From Bacteroidales bacterium (GTDB lineage Bacteria; Bacteroidota; Bacteroidia; Bacteroidales; UBA932): a DNA stretch of 8,306 nt. Shown piece after piece: positions 1 to 6,142 of the stretch; position 1 is the first letter of the stretch, and each line of letters starts with the position of its first letter. The stretch lies in contig JAHDRO010000193.1 of NCBI GenBank assembly GCA_018433265.1, forward strand, positions 1 through 8,306. Direction: 5' to 3'. The position numbers and the translations under genes are program-made. The notes under the pieces were generated by a model, which did no database searches, was not told the origin of the DNA, and saw only the letters and a list, made by a program, of their open reading frames with translations.

Positions 1-113
1 TAGTATCAAACGCATTGATTGCATCTAATGGGAACAAGACAAAAGCTGCTGAGATTTTAAAAATAAGTAGAACTGCTCTATATGAAAAAATAGAAAAATA
101 TGAGTTAGAATGA
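1..113 (+). CDS. C-terminus of a Fis-type HTH regulator, probably a sigma-54 activator (partial)
   Basis: The reading frame starting at base 3 is open from the window edge to a TGA at 111-113 and gives 36 residues. It contains ALIASNGNKTKAAEILKI followed by SRTALYEKIEKYELE. This is the classic Fis-type helix-turn-helix (N-G-N-K-x-x-A-A-x-x-L-x-I-S-R-x-x-L-Y-x-K-I) that closes NtrC-like sigma-54 enhancer-binding proteins. The AAA+ and sensor domains would lie upstream, outside the window, so the activator class is inferred from the domain type and from the -24/-12 promoter that follows on the same strand. Its position directly before the 3-hydroxybutyrate genes suggests that it is their regulator. 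Other Fis-HTH proteins, such as Fis itself, are possible but do not fit the low-GC Firmicute context. The effector it senses cannot be told from this fragment. Confidence 0.85.
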   Translation, partial: VSNALIASNGNKTKAAEILKISRTALYEKIEKYELE

Positions 114-181
114 TGTTATATATTTATCACAGTCTATGAATTAAAGTATTATTTACAATGCCGTTAAAATGACCCTATAAT

Positions 182-199
182 TGTTAACTATAGTTAACA
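182..199. promoter_or_regulatory. Perfect 18-bp palindrome, candidate enhancer (UAS) for the upstream activator
   Basis: TGTTAACTA is followed directly by its exact reverse complement TAGTTAACA. The centre lies about 230 bp upstream of the predicted sigma-54 start site, between the regulator gene and its likely target operon. Sigma-54 activators with Fis-type HTH domains bind inverted repeats placed roughly 80-250 bp upstream of the promoter, so size, symmetry and position all fit. The binding protein is an inference. AT-rich intergenic DNA produces short palindromes by chance, but a perfect 18-mer is not common. Confidence 0.5.
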
Positions 200-223
200 T
201 TTTAGCATAATAAACCGATATAT

Positions 224-241
224 TGTAAACTAAACATGACA
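224..241. promoter_or_regulatory. Possible second, degenerate copy of the palindromic site
   Basis: TGTAAACTA matches the left half of the 182-199 palindrome at 8 of 9 bases. The right half, AACATGACA, matches at only 5 of 9. The two centres are 42 bp apart, close to four helical turns, which would put both sites on the same face of the DNA, as is common for tandem enhancer sites. The right half is weak and the region is AT-rich, so this could be chance. Confidence 0.22.
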
Positions 242-302
242 TTTTTTCGGTATTCATATATTTTGAAATATAAAAATTTTATAAAAACTATTGTTTCACT
301 TT

Positions 303-349
303 AGACTACTAAAATACTTTGTTAATAAGGTTTAGTAGTCTTTTATTTT
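303..349 (+). terminator. Intrinsic terminator-like hairpin after the regulator gene
   Basis: AGACTACTAAA (303-313) pairs perfectly with TTTAGTAGTCT (331-341), leaving a 17-nt loop, and a T-rich run TTTATTTTT follows. It lies 190 nt past the regulator stop codon and about 45 bp before the -24 element. It would end transcription from the regulator and insulate the sigma-54 promoter. The long loop and modest GC content make it a moderate rather than a strong terminator. Confidence 0.6.
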
Positions 350-393
350 TCGCAGTGAAATATGAGTTTTTACTCTTATTTTTATGAAAACGT

Positions 394-408
394 TGGCACA
401 AATCTTGC
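394..408 (+). promoter_or_regulatory. Sigma-54 (-24/-12) promoter of the 3-hydroxybutyrate operon
   Basis: TGGCAC at 394-399, a five-base spacer, then TTGC at 405-408. The family consensus is TGGCACG-N4-TTGCW, and only the seventh base differs (A instead of G); the W position after GC is A (409). The GG at 395-396 and GC at 407-408 have the required spacing. The expected start of transcription is about 12 nt after the GC, near base 420, giving a leader of about 20 nt that begins just before the ribosome binding site. The sigma-54 activator-type HTH encoded upstream supports the call. Confidence 0.9.
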
Positions 409-426
409 AATTAAATAATTACAAAA

Positions 427-433
427 AAGGGGG
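427..433 (+). promoter_or_regulatory. Ribosome binding site fixing the dehydrogenase start at 441
   Basis: AAGGGGG ends 7 nt before ATG 441. The in-frame upstream ATG at 384 has no such site and lies upstream of the -24/-12 promoter, so it would not be on the sigma-54 transcript. This decides the start in favour of 441. Confidence 0.75.
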
Positions 434-440
434 TTGTACA

Positions 441-1202
441 ATGTTAGAAAATAAAGTATGCATAGTGACAGGAGCAGCGAGTGGTATAGGGCTTGCTATA
501 GCTAAAAAATTTGCTGAAGACGGGGCAAAAGTAGTTATGGCAGATATAAATGAGAACAAACTAATGGAAGAGGCTTCAAAATTAAATGCAAAATTCATAA
601 TGACAGATTTAAGCAAAAGGGAAGATTGTAAAAAATTAGTAGATTTTACCGTTGAAAACTTTGATGGCATAGATGTGTTGGTAAACGTAGCTGGTATTCA
701 AACGGTTTCACCTATTGAATCCTTTCCTGAAGACAGATGGGATTTTATGATGAATTTGATGCTCACAGCTCCATTTTTATTGACTAAATACTCATGGCCA
801 TACATGAAAAAGAAAGGTTGGGGCAGGATCATAAATCTAAATTCTATACATGGATTAGTTGCTTCTGAATTTAAAGCTGCTTATGTTTCCGCAAAACATG
901 GATTAGGAGGACTTACTAAAACTGCAGCATTGGAAGGCGGACCTTTTGGAATAACAGTAAATTCTATTTGCCCATCATATGTGAGAACACCTTTAGTTGA
1001 CAATCAAATAGCTGACCAAGCAATAACACATGGCATAAGTACTGATGAAGTTATAGGAAATATTATGCTTTCAAAATGTGCTGTTAAAAAATTAATTGAG
1101 CCAGAAACAATTGCAGATGTTGCAATGTTCTTGTGTTCGAGTGCAGGAGATCATATTACCGGTTCAATGCTCACTATCGATGGTGGTTGGACTGCAAATT
1201 AA
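441..1202 (+). CDS. bdhA: D-3-hydroxybutyrate dehydrogenase (SDR family)
   Basis: A 253-residue classical short-chain dehydrogenase that oxidises (R)-3-hydroxybutyrate to acetoacetate with NAD+ in the cytoplasm. Visible motifs are the cofactor glycine motif TGAASGIG (residues 10-17), Asp35 at the end of strand 2 (NAD rather than NADP preference), NVAG (82-85, in place of the usual NNAG), Asn105, and catalytic Ser135, Tyr148 and Lys152 (YVSAK). The C-terminal half has features of the 3-hydroxybutyrate dehydrogenase subfamily: CPSYVRTPLVDNQIADQA (177-194) and the ending IDGGWTAN. Length is typical for the family. ATG 441 is chosen because it follows an AAGGGGG site and SDR proteins begin just before the first strand; an in-frame ATG at 384 lies upstream of the promoter. 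It is the first gene of the operon, 24 nt before the permease. Substrate assignment comes from family motifs and is strengthened by the neighbours. Confidence 0.9.
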   Translation: MLENKVCIVTGAASGIGLAIAKKFAEDGAKVVMADINENKLMEEASKLNAKFIMTDLSKREDCKKLVDFTVENFDGIDVLVNVAGIQTVSPIESFPEDRWDFMMNLMLTAPFLLTKYSWPYMKKKGWGRIINLNSIHGLVASEFKAAYVSAKHGLGGLTKTAALEGGPFGITVNSICPSYVRTPLVDNQIADQAITHGISTDEVIGNIMLSKCAVKKLIEPETIADVAMFLCSSAGDHITGSMLTIDGGWTAN

Positions 1203-1226
1203 AATACAAATTGAGGAGGTAAATGT

Positions 1227-2516
1227 ATGCTAGGTATATTTATAGGTCTTGTTCTTCTTATGTTTTTAGCTTATAAAGGCTATTCGATTATTTGGGTAGC
1301 ACCTCTTACAGCTTTGGTAGTGGCGATCTTTGGGGGAATTCCTTTATTAGACTCATACACAAACGTTTATATGACGGGGTTTGTAGGATTTACTAAGTCT
1401 TGGTTTCCAGCATTTATGTTAGGGGCTGTATTTGGACATTTGATGGATTATACAGGAGCTGCCAGATCAATAGCGCATTGGCTTACAAAGATAATAGGCG
1501 CTAAAAGAGCTATCCTAGGAGTTATTTTAGGCTGTGCGGTATTGACATATGGCGGAATAAGTTTATTTGTAGTAGTATTTGCTATGTACCCATTGGCTTT
1601 GGCACTTTTTAGAGAAGCAAATATTTCTAGAAAATTGATTCCTGGTTGTATTGCTCTAGGCTCGTTTACATTTACTATGACAGCTGTGCCGGGGACACCA
1701 CAAATTCAAAATCTAATACCTATGGAGTATTTCCATACTACTCCAACAGCTGCACCTATAATGGGGATTGTAGCTGCATTGTTCATGTTTATTCTTGGAT
1801 ACTTGTATCTTTCATGGAGAGAAAAGAAACTCAGAGCAAATGGTGAAGTGTTTACTGAGCCAAAAGTGAAAAATGAAGAAATGGTCTTATCAGATGAAGA
1901 ATTGCCAAATCCATTTTTATCCATATTGCCACTAGTAAGTGTAATAGTGACACTTAATGTTCTCAAATGGGATATAATTGTTGCTCTTCTTTCAGGAATA
2001 GTTTTAACTATGATTTTAAACTACAAACAATATAAAGGATTTACGAAGAGCATAAATAATGGAGCAAGTGGATCAATAATTGCTATTATAAATACTTCTG
2101 CAGCAGTAGGCTTTGGATCTGTAGTTAAAGCAGTTCCAGGATTTCAAACTCTCACAGATGCTGTATTGAATATTAAGGGTTCCCCTCTTATTTCAGAAGC
2201 AGTAGCAGTTAATTTATTAGCTGGAGCAACGGGATCTGCATCAGGAGGCATGGGGATAGCTTTAGCAGCATTAGGAGAAAAATATTACCAAATTGCTTTA
2301 GAAAGAGGAATTAGTCCTGAAGCTTTTCATAGAATAGCATCCCTAGCATCAGGGGGACTTGATACTCTACCACATAATGGTGCAGTATTGACGCTCTTAG
2401 CGGTAACTGGCATGACTCATAAAGAATCATATATAGATATTTGCGTGACATCTTTGATATTGCCAGTATTGTCATCAATCCCTGCAATAATACTAGCTAG
2501 CTTTGGAATATATTAA
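1227..2516 (+). CDS. GntP-family permease, probable 3-hydroxybutyrate importer
   Basis: A 429-residue, very hydrophobic membrane protein with about a dozen likely membrane segments in two halves. A charged, presumably cytoplasmic loop at about 196-228 (WREKKLRANG, then an acidic stretch) separates them. Conserved-looking re-entrant or helix-break regions are MTAVPGTPQIQNLIP (151-165), ATGSASGGMG (334-343) and SGGLDTLPHNGAV (375-387), typical of the GntP gluconate-type transporters, which act as proton symporters. The start has a strong GAGGAGGT site at 1213-1220. Placement between 3-hydroxybutyrate dehydrogenase and thiolase genes suggests uptake of 3-hydroxybutyrate or a related short hydroxy or keto acid. 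Family membership is confident; the substrate is inferred from context only, since gluconate use would need a kinase that is absent here. Confidence 0.85.
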   Translation: MLGIFIGLVLLMFLAYKGYSIIWVAPLTALVVAIFGGIPLLDSYTNVYMTGFVGFTKSWFPAFMLGAVFGHLMDYTGAARSIAHWLTKIIGAKRAILGVILGCAVLTYGGISLFVVVFAMYPLALALFREANISRKLIPGCIALGSFTFTMTAVPGTPQIQNLIPMEYFHTTPTAAPIMGIVAALFMFILGYLYLSWREKKLRANGEVFTEPKVKNEEMVLSDEELPNPFLSILPLVSVIVTLNVLKWDIIVALLSGIVLTMILNYKQYKGFTKSINNGASGSIIAIINTSAAVGFGSVVKAVPGFQTLTDAVLNIKGSPLISEAVAVNLLAGATGSASGGMGIALAALGEKYYQIALERGISPEAFHRIASLASGGLDTLPHNGAVLTLLAVTGMTHKESYIDICVTSLILPVLSSIPAIILASFGIY

Positions 2517-2542
2517 ATTATATACAATTTATTTATAGGCTA

Positions 2543-2551
2543 TGATATACT
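2543..2551 (+). promoter_or_regulatory. Possible extended -10 promoter before the thiolase gene
   Basis: TGA-TATACT is an extended -10 element (TGn + TATAAT-like) in the 93-nt gap between permease and thiolase, the largest gap inside the cluster. No good -35 hexamer is seen at the right distance. A 7-bp inverted repeat, TTTATAG (2532-2538) with CTATAAA (2550-2556), overlaps it. A housekeeping promoter here would let thiolase and CoA-transferase be made without the sigma-54 activator. The region is very AT-rich, so chance is likely enough to keep confidence low. Confidence 0.3.
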
Positions 2552-2609
2552 ATAAAATGGGGATGGGATAAATATTTTAGAATTATGGTATTAAGGGAGG
2601 AGAAATTTT

Positions 2610-3788
2610 ATGAAACAAGCAGTAATCGTGAGTGCTGTTAGAACTCCAATAGGAGCATACGGTGGAGCTTTTAAAGATGTAAGCGCCGTAGATTTAGGAG
2701 TAGCAGCAGTAAAAGAAGCTCTAAAGAGAGCAAACGTAAACCCAGAGATGGTTGACGAAGTAATTTTCGGAAATGTACTACAAGCTGGTCTTGGACAAAA
2801 TGTAGCTAGACAAGTTTCTATGGGAGCTGGAATACCTGAATATGTCACTAGTTTTTCAGTAAATAAAGTATGTGGATCAGGTTTAAAAACAGTCGCATTA
2901 GCAGCTCAAGCTATTAAAGCGGGAGATGCTGACATAGTTGTAGTTGGCGGAACTGAAAACATGTCTCAAGCTCCATATCTATTGAAAAACCATAGATGGG
3001 GACAAAGAATGGGAAATGGAGAAGTTGTTGACTACATGGTAGAAGATGGATTGACAGATATTTTCAATCACTATCATATGGGCATAACAGCTGAAAATGT
3101 TGCTGAAAAATACAATATAACAAGAGAAGAACAAGACCAATTTGCATTGAATAGCCAATTAAGAGCAGAACAAGCTATAAAGAGCGGAAGATTTAAAGAT
3201 GAAATTGTTCCAATCGTAATACCACAAAGAAAAGGAGATCCCAAAGTAGTAGATACTGATGAGTTCCCAAGATTTGGTACCACAATTGAAGCTTTAGCAA
3301 AATTAAAACCAGCATTCAAGAAAGATGGAACAGTTACAGCAGGAAATGCATCAGGCATTAATGATGGCGCTGCTGCATTAGTAGTAATGAGCAAAGAAAA
3401 AGCTGATGAATTGGGATTAACACCTATTGCGGAGATAGTAAGCTACGCATCAGCTGGCGTTGACCCATCTATAATGGGTACTGGTCCAATTCCTGCAAGT
3501 AAAAAAGCATTAGAAAAAGCAAATCTTAAGATAGATGATATAGAAATAGTTGAAGCAAACGAAGCGTTTGCAGCTCAAGCAATTGCAGTTGCTAAAGACT
3601 TGAATTTGAACATGGATATTACAAATGTCAATGGAGGAGCTATTGCTTTAGGCCATCCAATAGGAGCTTCAGGAGCAAGAATCCTTGTTACATTGTTACA
3701 TGAAATGCAAAAAAGAGATAGCAAATATGGTTTGGCAACTCTTTGCATAGGTGGCGGACAAGGCATCTCAATGATAGTTAGAAGATAA
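2610..3788 (+). CDS. thlA: Acetyl-CoA acetyltransferase (thiolase II)
   Basis: A 392-residue cytosolic biosynthetic-type thiolase that interconverts two acetyl-CoA with acetoacetyl-CoA and CoA. The nucleophile Cys88 lies in [15 protein letters not shown] is at 317-320, His349 lies in [16 protein letters not shown], and the acid/base Cys379 lies in LCIGGGQG. The N-terminus ([15 protein letters not shown]) is canonical, and the length matches clostridial ThlA and AtoB. AGGAG lies 7 nt before the ATG. In this cluster it most likely works in the cleavage direction, splitting acetoacetyl-CoA made by the CoA-transferase encoded 18 nt downstream. In butyrate-forming anaerobes the same enzyme type also runs in the condensing direction, so both roles are possible. 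Confidence 0.96.
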   Translation: MKQAVIVSAVRTPIGAYGGAFKDVSAVDLGVAAVKEALKRANVNPEMVDEVIFGNVLQAGLGQNVARQVSMGAGIPEYVTSFSVNKVCGSGLKTVALAAQAIKAGDADIVVVGGTENMSQAPYLLKNHRWGQRMGNGEVVDYMVEDGLTDIFNHYHMGITAENVAEKYNITREEQDQFALNSQLRAEQAIKSGRFKDEIVPIVIPQRKGDPKVVDTDEFPRFGTTIEALAKLKPAFKKDGTVTAGNASGINDGAAALVVMSKEKADELGLTPIAEIVSYASAGVDPSIMGTGPIPASKKALEKANLKIDDIEIVEANEAFAAQAIAVAKDLNLNMDITNVNGGAIALGHPIGASGARILVTLLHEMQKRDSKYGLATLCIGGGQGISMIVRR

Positions 3789-3806
3789 TTGAAAGGTGGG
3801 AATTAG

Positions 3807-4463
3807 ATGAATAAGTTAATCAGCATTGATGAAGCCGTTGACATGATTAAAGATGGTATGACGATAATGGTAGGCGGTTTTCTCGGATGTGGAAACCCAC
3901 ATAAGATAATAGATAAACTTGTTGAAAAAAATGTTAAGGATTTAACTTTGATTTGCAACGACTCAAGTTTTCCCGACTATGGAGTAGGCAAATTAGTTGT
4001 AAATCACCAAATTAAAAAACTCATCGCATCACATGTTGGCACAAATCCTGAAACAGGTAGACAAATGAATGCTGGAGAGATGGAAGTTGTTTTAGTTCCA
4101 CAAGGCACATTGGCTGAGCAAGTAAGAGCCGGTGGAGCAGGACTTGGCGGGATATTGACTCCAACAGGCGTTGGCACTGTAATTGAAGAAGGAAAACAAA
4201 AAATAACAGTTGATGGTGTTGAGTATTTACTTGAAAAACCACTTAAAGCCGATGTGGCTTTGATTGCAGGGCAAAAGGTAGATAAATTTGGGAATATAGT
4301 ATATTTTGGAGCAACAAGAAACTTCAATACTCTAATGGCAACTGCTGCAGAAACAGTGATAGTTGAAGCTAGTGAGATAGTTGAAGTTGGAGATTTAGAT
4401 CCAAACGATGTTGTAACACCAGGTATATTTGTCGACTACATCGTTGATGGAGGTGCAAATTAA
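3807..4463 (+). CDS. atoD: Acetate/acetoacetate-type CoA-transferase, alpha subunit
   Basis: A 218-residue alpha subunit of a two-subunit family I CoA-transferase. The family signature is complete near the N-terminus: [17 protein letters not shown] (residues 16-32), where the GGF-x3-G-x-P loop belongs to the CoA-binding fold. The later segment [16 protein letters not shown] (149-164) and GATRNFN are also typical of AtoD, CtfA and ScoA. The start follows an AAAGGTGG site. Its stop overlaps the beta-subunit ATG by one base (TAATG), which suggests translational coupling and a 1:1 complex. Likely reaction: acetoacetate plus acetyl-CoA or butyryl-CoA gives acetoacetyl-CoA plus the free acid. The CoA donor cannot be read from sequence, and a succinyl-CoA-using enzyme is an alternative. 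Confidence 0.92.
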   Translation: MNKLISIDEAVDMIKDGMTIMVGGFLGCGNPHKIIDKLVEKNVKDLTLICNDSSFPDYGVGKLVVNHQIKKLIASHVGTNPETGRQMNAGEMEVVLVPQGTLAEQVRAGGAGLGGILTPTGVGTVIEEGKQKITVDGVEYLLEKPLKADVALIAGQKVDKFGNIVYFGATRNFNTLMATAAETVIVEASEIVEVGDLDPNDVVTPGIFVDYIVDGGAN

Positions 4464-5122
4464 TGGACAAGAATGAAATAAAAGCATTTATTGCTAAGAG
4501 GGTTGCAAAAGAATTAAAAGACGGAGACGTTGTAAATTTAGGTATAGGACTTCCAACAATGGTAGCAAACTATATACCTGAAGGCATGAACATATTTCTT
4601 CAATCGGAAAATGGATTTATTGGATTAGGGCCAGCACCAGAGCCAGGAAAAGAAGACATGAGAATTGTAAACGCTGGTGGACAACCTGTGACTATACTTC
4701 CAGGCGGAGCATTCTTTGACTCGGCCACATCTTTTACAATAATAAGAGGTGGACATGTCGATATTACTGTACTTGGGGCATTGCAAGTTGATGAAAAGGG
4801 AAACCTTGCCAACTGGATGATTCCAGGCAAGATGGTTCCAGGAATGGGTGGAGCTATGGACTTAGTTACAGGAGCTAAAAAAGTAATCATAGCAATGGAA
4901 CACACTGCAAAAGGCGCGCCTAAGATTTTGAAAGAATGCACACTTCCTTTAACTGCTGCACACCAAGTGGATATGATCATCACTGAAATGGGAGTAATGG
5001 AAGTTACTGACAAAGGCATTGTGTTAAAAGAAATAAACCCAGAATTCACCATTGAAGATGTACAAAATAGTACTGAAGCTGAACTAATTATCGCTGAAGA
5101 TTTAAAGAAAATGGAAATATAA
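4463..5122 (+). CDS. atoA: Acetate/acetoacetate-type CoA-transferase, beta subunit
   Basis: A 219-residue beta subunit of the family I CoA-transferase. The active-site Glu49, which forms the glutamyl-CoA thioester intermediate, lies in [11 protein letters not shown], matching the [LF]-[HQ]-S-E-N-G signature. [15 protein letters not shown] (25-39) and [11 protein letters not shown] are also typical. The ribosome binding site GGAGGTG (4449-4455) lies inside the last codons of the alpha-subunit gene and the ATG overlaps its stop codon, so translation is probably coupled. Its partner is the preceding gene product. A 13-bp terminator stem begins within its stop codon. AtoA/CtfB-like identity is confident; substrate specificity is inferred from the neighbouring 3-hydroxybutyrate dehydrogenase and thiolase genes. 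Confidence 0.93.
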   Translation: MDKNEIKAFIAKRVAKELKDGDVVNLGIGLPTMVANYIPEGMNIFLQSENGFIGLGPAPEPGKEDMRIVNAGGQPVTILPGGAFFDSATSFTIIRGGHVDITVLGALQVDEKGNLANWMIPGKMVPGMGGAMDLVTGAKKVIIAMEHTAKGAPKILKECTLPLTAAHQVDMIITEMGVMEVTDKGIVLKEINPEFTIEDVQNSTEAELIIAEDLKKMEI

Positions 5123-5153
5123 TAAAAGGCTGCGTAAAGCAGCCTTTTATTTA
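5121..5153 (+). terminator. Intrinsic terminator between CoA-transferase and 3-hydroxyacyl-CoA dehydrogenase genes
   Basis: A 13-bp perfect stem, 5121-5133 pairing with 5139-5151 and containing the core AAAAGGCTGC / GCAGCCTTTT, has a 5-nt loop GTAAA and a TTTTATTT tail. It starts within the beta-subunit stop codon. The next gene begins about 22 nt after it on the same strand, so this should reduce, rather than necessarily abolish, transcription into that gene. Confidence 0.85.
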
Positions 5154-5159
5154 AAGAAT

Positions 5160-5165
5160 GGAGAG
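5160..5165 (+). promoter_or_regulatory. Ribosome binding site favouring the start at 5175
   Basis: GGAGAG ends 9 nt before ATG 5175. It sits immediately against the in-frame ATG at 5166, too close to serve it. Both starts give the same frame and differ by three residues (MVK). Confidence 0.6.
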
Positions 5166-5174
5166 ATGGTTAAG

Positions 5175-6116
5175 ATGCTAAAAGATATAAACTTAATAGG
5201 TATAGCTGGTGCTGGCACTATGGGCTCAGGAATCGCTCAAATATTCGCAAGATTTGGTAAAAATGTAATTGTAAATGACATTAAGGAAGAATATTTAACA
5301 AAATCTAGAAATTTGATAGACATATTCAACAAAAGCCTAATTGAAGAAGGCTTGATGAATGAAAATGAAGTAGACAATATTTTTTCGAAAATAAAATTTT
5401 CTACCGACAAGAATGAATTTAAAAATTGTGACTTGATAATTGAATGCATTGTTGAAAAACTCGAAATAAAACAAGATTTTTGGAAAGAATTAGAAGAAAT
5501 CGCTAAAAAAGATGCCTATTTTGCTACAAACACATCAGGTCTTAGCATCAATCAAATATCATCTAAACTTAATGACAAATCCAGATTTATCGGAATGCAT
5601 TTTTGGAATCCCGCACACATAATCCCATTAGTAGAGTTAATTAGAGGAGAAGAGACCAGCGATGAGATGGTCAATGATTTAAAAAGCCTTCTTGAAACTA
5701 TAGGAAAACAAGCTGTAGTAGTAAATAGAGATGTCCCTGGGTTCATAGGCAATAGACTTCAGTTTGCCGCTTTTAGGGAAGCTATGCACATTGTGGAACA
5801 GGGGATTGCGAGCGTCGAAGATGTTGATAAAGCTATGAAATATGGGCCAGGCTTTAGATACCCTATAATAGGACCATTAGAGACAGCAGATTTAGGGGGA
5901 TTAGATACTTTTTACAACATCTCAAGTTATCTTTTCAAAGACTTGGGGGATGAAAAAGAAGTTCCTAAAATTTTAGAAGAGTTAATAGAAAATAACTATC
6001 TCGGGGTTAAGACAAAAAAAGGATTTTACGATTACTCAAATGGAAGAGACGAAGAGGCAATAAAAAGAAGAGATAAGCTTTTATTTGAAATGATCAAACA
6101 CATATCTAATAAATAA
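5175..6116 (+). CDS. 3-hydroxyacyl-CoA dehydrogenase, atypical 3-hydroxybutyryl-CoA dehydrogenase
   Basis: A 313-residue NAD-dependent 3-hydroxyacyl-CoA dehydrogenase. It has an N-terminal Rossmann domain with GAGTMGSGIA (12-21) and Asp35, then Ser121 (NTSG), catalytic His142 (MHFWNPAH) and Glu154 (LVELI), and Asn193 (GFIGNR) leading into the helical C-terminal domain. It is about 30 residues longer than the usual clostridial Hbd of about 282. Its signatures also differ: HFWNPAHIIPLVEL in place of HFFNP-type, and GPLETADLGGLD in place of GPLALGDLIGLD. The fold and chemistry are clear; the substrate is less so. In context it may interconvert acetoacetyl-CoA and (S)-3-hydroxybutyryl-CoA, linking the module to butyrate formation. 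It lies after a terminator, so its expression may be lower or separate. An alternative in-frame ATG at 5166 has a poorly placed ribosome binding site. Confidence 0.85.
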   Translation: MLKDINLIGIAGAGTMGSGIAQIFARFGKNVIVNDIKEEYLTKSRNLIDIFNKSLIEEGLMNENEVDNIFSKIKFSTDKNEFKNCDLIIECIVEKLEIKQDFWKELEEIAKKDAYFATNTSGLSINQISSKLNDKSRFIGMHFWNPAHIIPLVELIRGEETSDEMVNDLKSLLETIGKQAVVVNRDVPGFIGNRLQFAAFREAMHIVEQGIASVEDVDKAMKYGPGFRYPIIGPLETADLGGLDTFYNISSYLFKDLGDEKEVPKILEELIENNYLGVKTKKGFYDYSNGRDEEAIKRRDKLLFEMIKHISNK

Positions 6117-6142
6117 AAGGAAGATCATTCTTCCTTTTATTT
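6111..6142. terminator. Bidirectional terminator shared by convergent genes
   Basis: A 14-bp perfect stem, 6111-6124 with 6129-6142 (core AAAAGGAAGA / TCTTCCTTTT), has a TCAT loop and T-runs on both strands. It lies between the convergent dehydrogenase and ABC transporter genes. The dehydrogenase stop (6114-6116) is inside the left arm and the transporter stop (6142-6144) touches the right arm, so one short hairpin ends both transcripts. Confidence 0.88.

Noticed and set aside
257..272. AT-only-armed inverted repeat TATATTT-TG-AAATATA
   Set aside because: All arm bases are A or T in a very AT-rich stretch, so chance is the simplest explanation; there is no T-run or promoter relation.
384..440. 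N-terminal extension of the 3-hydroxybutyrate dehydrogenase from an ATG at 384
   Set aside because: It overlaps the -24/-12 promoter, has no ribosome binding site, and encodes residues not expected ahead of the first SDR strand.
1227..2516. Reading the GntP protein as a gluconate transporter
   Set aside because: No gluconate kinase or other sugar-acid gene is nearby; the neighbours all act on 3-hydroxybutyrate or acetoacetate, so a related short acid is more likely.
3074..3394. 106-codon minus-strand open frame within the thiolase gene
   Set aside because: It lies opposite a canonical thiolase and its composition is a product of the sense codons; no family features are visible.
4600..5052. 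150-codon open frame on the minus strand within the CoA-transferase beta gene
   Set aside because: It is antisense to a well-conserved gene, shows no recognisable motifs, and has no ribosome binding site that stands out; it is a shadow frame.
5166..5174. Three-residue longer start for the 3-hydroxyacyl-CoA dehydrogenase
   Set aside because: The GGAG site would be only 2 nt from this ATG but is well placed for ATG 5175. It cannot be fully excluded.
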